64,000 nucleotides of DNA from Nonomuraea aurantiaca (GTDB taxonomy: Bacteria; Actinomycetota; Actinomycetes; Streptosporangiales; Streptosporangiaceae). Under the pieces are notes generated by a model that was not told where the DNA came from, searched no databases, and was given only the letters and a program-made list of their open reading frames with translations. The stretch covers positions 372,001-436,000 of the forward strand of contig NZ_JAIWNB010000004.1 of assembly GCF_020215705.1 (NCBI RefSeq). The letters run 5' to 3'. Positions 63,328 to 64,000 of the stretch are shown piece after piece (within the stretch, counting starts at the first letter, position 1; each line of letters begins with the position of its first letter). The translations under genes and the position numbers were made by a program.

Positions 63328-64000
63328 TCACGCCGCGTCGACGGGCCGCCGACCGAGCATGTCCAGCCGGTTGAGCACCGGGTTGCCGGCGATGACCTTG
63401 GTGAAGCTGACCTTCTCCGACGCCGCCGTCAGCGCCGCCACCGTACCGAGCAGCACGAACCGCCCCCGGCGCCCCAGGCTGGTCACCGCGGCCAGCCCGA
63501 GCAGCGCCCCCAGCGCGTTCGCTCCGGCGTCCCCGAGCATGGCCCGCTCGCCGAGGTCGTCGGGAAGCAGCGCGGCGGCGGCGCCCAGGGGCACGGCGGC
63601 CAGCGCGGCGGTCACCGGCGCGTCGCGGAAGAGCGACGCCGCCAGCAGGGGCCCGCCCGTGAGCAGGCCCACCTTGATCGCCCGGCCGGGCCGCAGGTCG
63701 AAGAGGTTGGCCAGGTTGGCGGTGCCCGCGATGGCCGCGCCGTTGACCAGCGTGTCGAGCGGCCCCCGCGACACGAGCGCCGCCGCGCCCAGCCCGGTGG
63801 CCCCGATGCCGAGGATCTTGACCGCCCCGCTGGTCACCTCGCCGCGGCCCAGCGCGGTCAGGTGCCCCTTGAAGCCCTTGGACTTGGTCGTGCCGTAAAG
63901 GTCGTCGTAGGCGCCGAGCGCTCCGCTGCCGACCCCGGCCAGCAGCGCCGCCAAGCGTACGCGGGGCGGAAGACCCGGGGCGAGCGCGGCCGCCGCGCCG
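63328..64000 (-). CDS. MraY/WecA-like glycosyl-1-phosphate transferase (5' end outside window)
   Basis: At least 223 residues of an open frame that enters from the right edge without a stop. Membrane helices alternate with the motifs GAYDDLYG (the DD pair), NLFDLRPGR and AMLGDAGANALG, which mark the polyprenyl-phosphate glycosyl-1-phosphate transferase family. The true start is beyond the window. Together with the flippase and the GT4 enzyme it forms a group for a lipid-linked envelope glycan. Lack of a long conserved cytoplasmic His loop makes classic MraY less likely. Confidence 0.82.
   Translation of the reverse strand, partial: GAAAALAPGLPPRVRLAALLAGVGSGALGAYDDLYGTTKSKGFKGHLTALGRGEVTSGAVKILGIGATGLGAAALVSRGPLDTLVNGAAIAGTANLANLFDLRPGRAIKVGLLTGGPLLAASLFRDAPVTAALAAVPLGAAAALLPDDLGERAMLGDAGANALGALLGLAAVTSLGRRGRFVLLGTVAALTAASEKVSFTKVIAGNPVLNRLDMLGRRPVDAA

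Overview
The window is a high-GC actinomycete chromosome segment. Diagnostic features are whiA in a uvrC-rapZ-yvcK-whiA operon, rbpA, opcA next to zwf, a mycothiol-type maleylpyruvate isomerase family protein, many GTG starts and several promoters without leaders. The order suf ... ctaA / ctaB ... tkt-tal-pgi-zwf-opcA-pgl ... rbpA-secG-tpiA-pgk-gap ... whiA-yvcK-rapZ-uvrC ... uvrA is the conserved block I know from Streptomyces and relatives. A member of Streptosporangiales (Nonomuraea-like) is my inference, not a demonstrated fact. No IS element, phage, CRISPR array, tRNA or rRNA gene is visible.

Layout. (1) 1-3.8 kb: SUF iron-sulfur assembly operon on the minus strand (sufR-sufB-sufD-Rieske ferredoxin-sufC, the last cut by the window edge), with a SufR-like operator and a DtxR/IdeR-like iron box upstream. 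(2) 3.8-10 kb: exporters (Bcr/CflA MFS, ABC-2 pair, second MFS, EamA) and a VOC protein. (3) 10-17.4 kb: a tightly overlapped minus-strand operon for hydroxyproline breakdown. It holds three dehydrogenase subunits, a DapA-type deaminase, two proline racemase family enzymes, an ornithine cyclodeaminase family reductase and a GntR regulator. (4) 17.5-23 kb: heme A synthesis (ctaA, ctaB) enclosing a SanA/YdcF protein, a PrsW protease and an ArsR-regulated cation diffusion facilitator. (5) 23-31.3 kb: pentose phosphate pathway operon. (6) 31.3-41 kb: mixed accessory genes: an atypical ADA-family deaminase, a TetR/SDR pair with an obvious operator, a double Clp-N protein, an ACT-GNAT acetyltransferase, a DAO-type oxidase with an amidohydrolase, a secreted LecA-like protein and a frameshifted response regulator. 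(7) 41-51 kb: rbpA, secG, lower glycolysis, whiA-yvcK-rapZ-uvrC. (8) 51-56 kb: three tandem Tat-type Rieske lipoproteins, then uvrA. (9) 56-64 kb: MBL-fold and MDMPI-type proteins, phosphatidylethanolamine synthesis (pssA, psd), a TerC protein behind a probable Mn riboswitch, and a cell-envelope group (GT4 glycosyltransferase, MurJ-like flippase, partial MraY/WecA-like transferase).

The observations I would follow first are: the two superposed regulatory sites of the suf operon; the hydroxyproline operon, which seems to hold both the 4-hydroxyproline and 3-hydroxyproline routes, with an unexpected Cys/Cys active site; a TerC riboswitch whose aptamer strand can directly pair with the Shine-Dalgarno sequence; a DasR-like operator upstream of gap-pgk-tpiA; three tandem Rieske lipoproteins; a large inverted repeat inside an extra N-terminal segment of zwf; and repeated short tandem duplications (about 24 to 43 bp) that span stop codons at several gene 3' ends.
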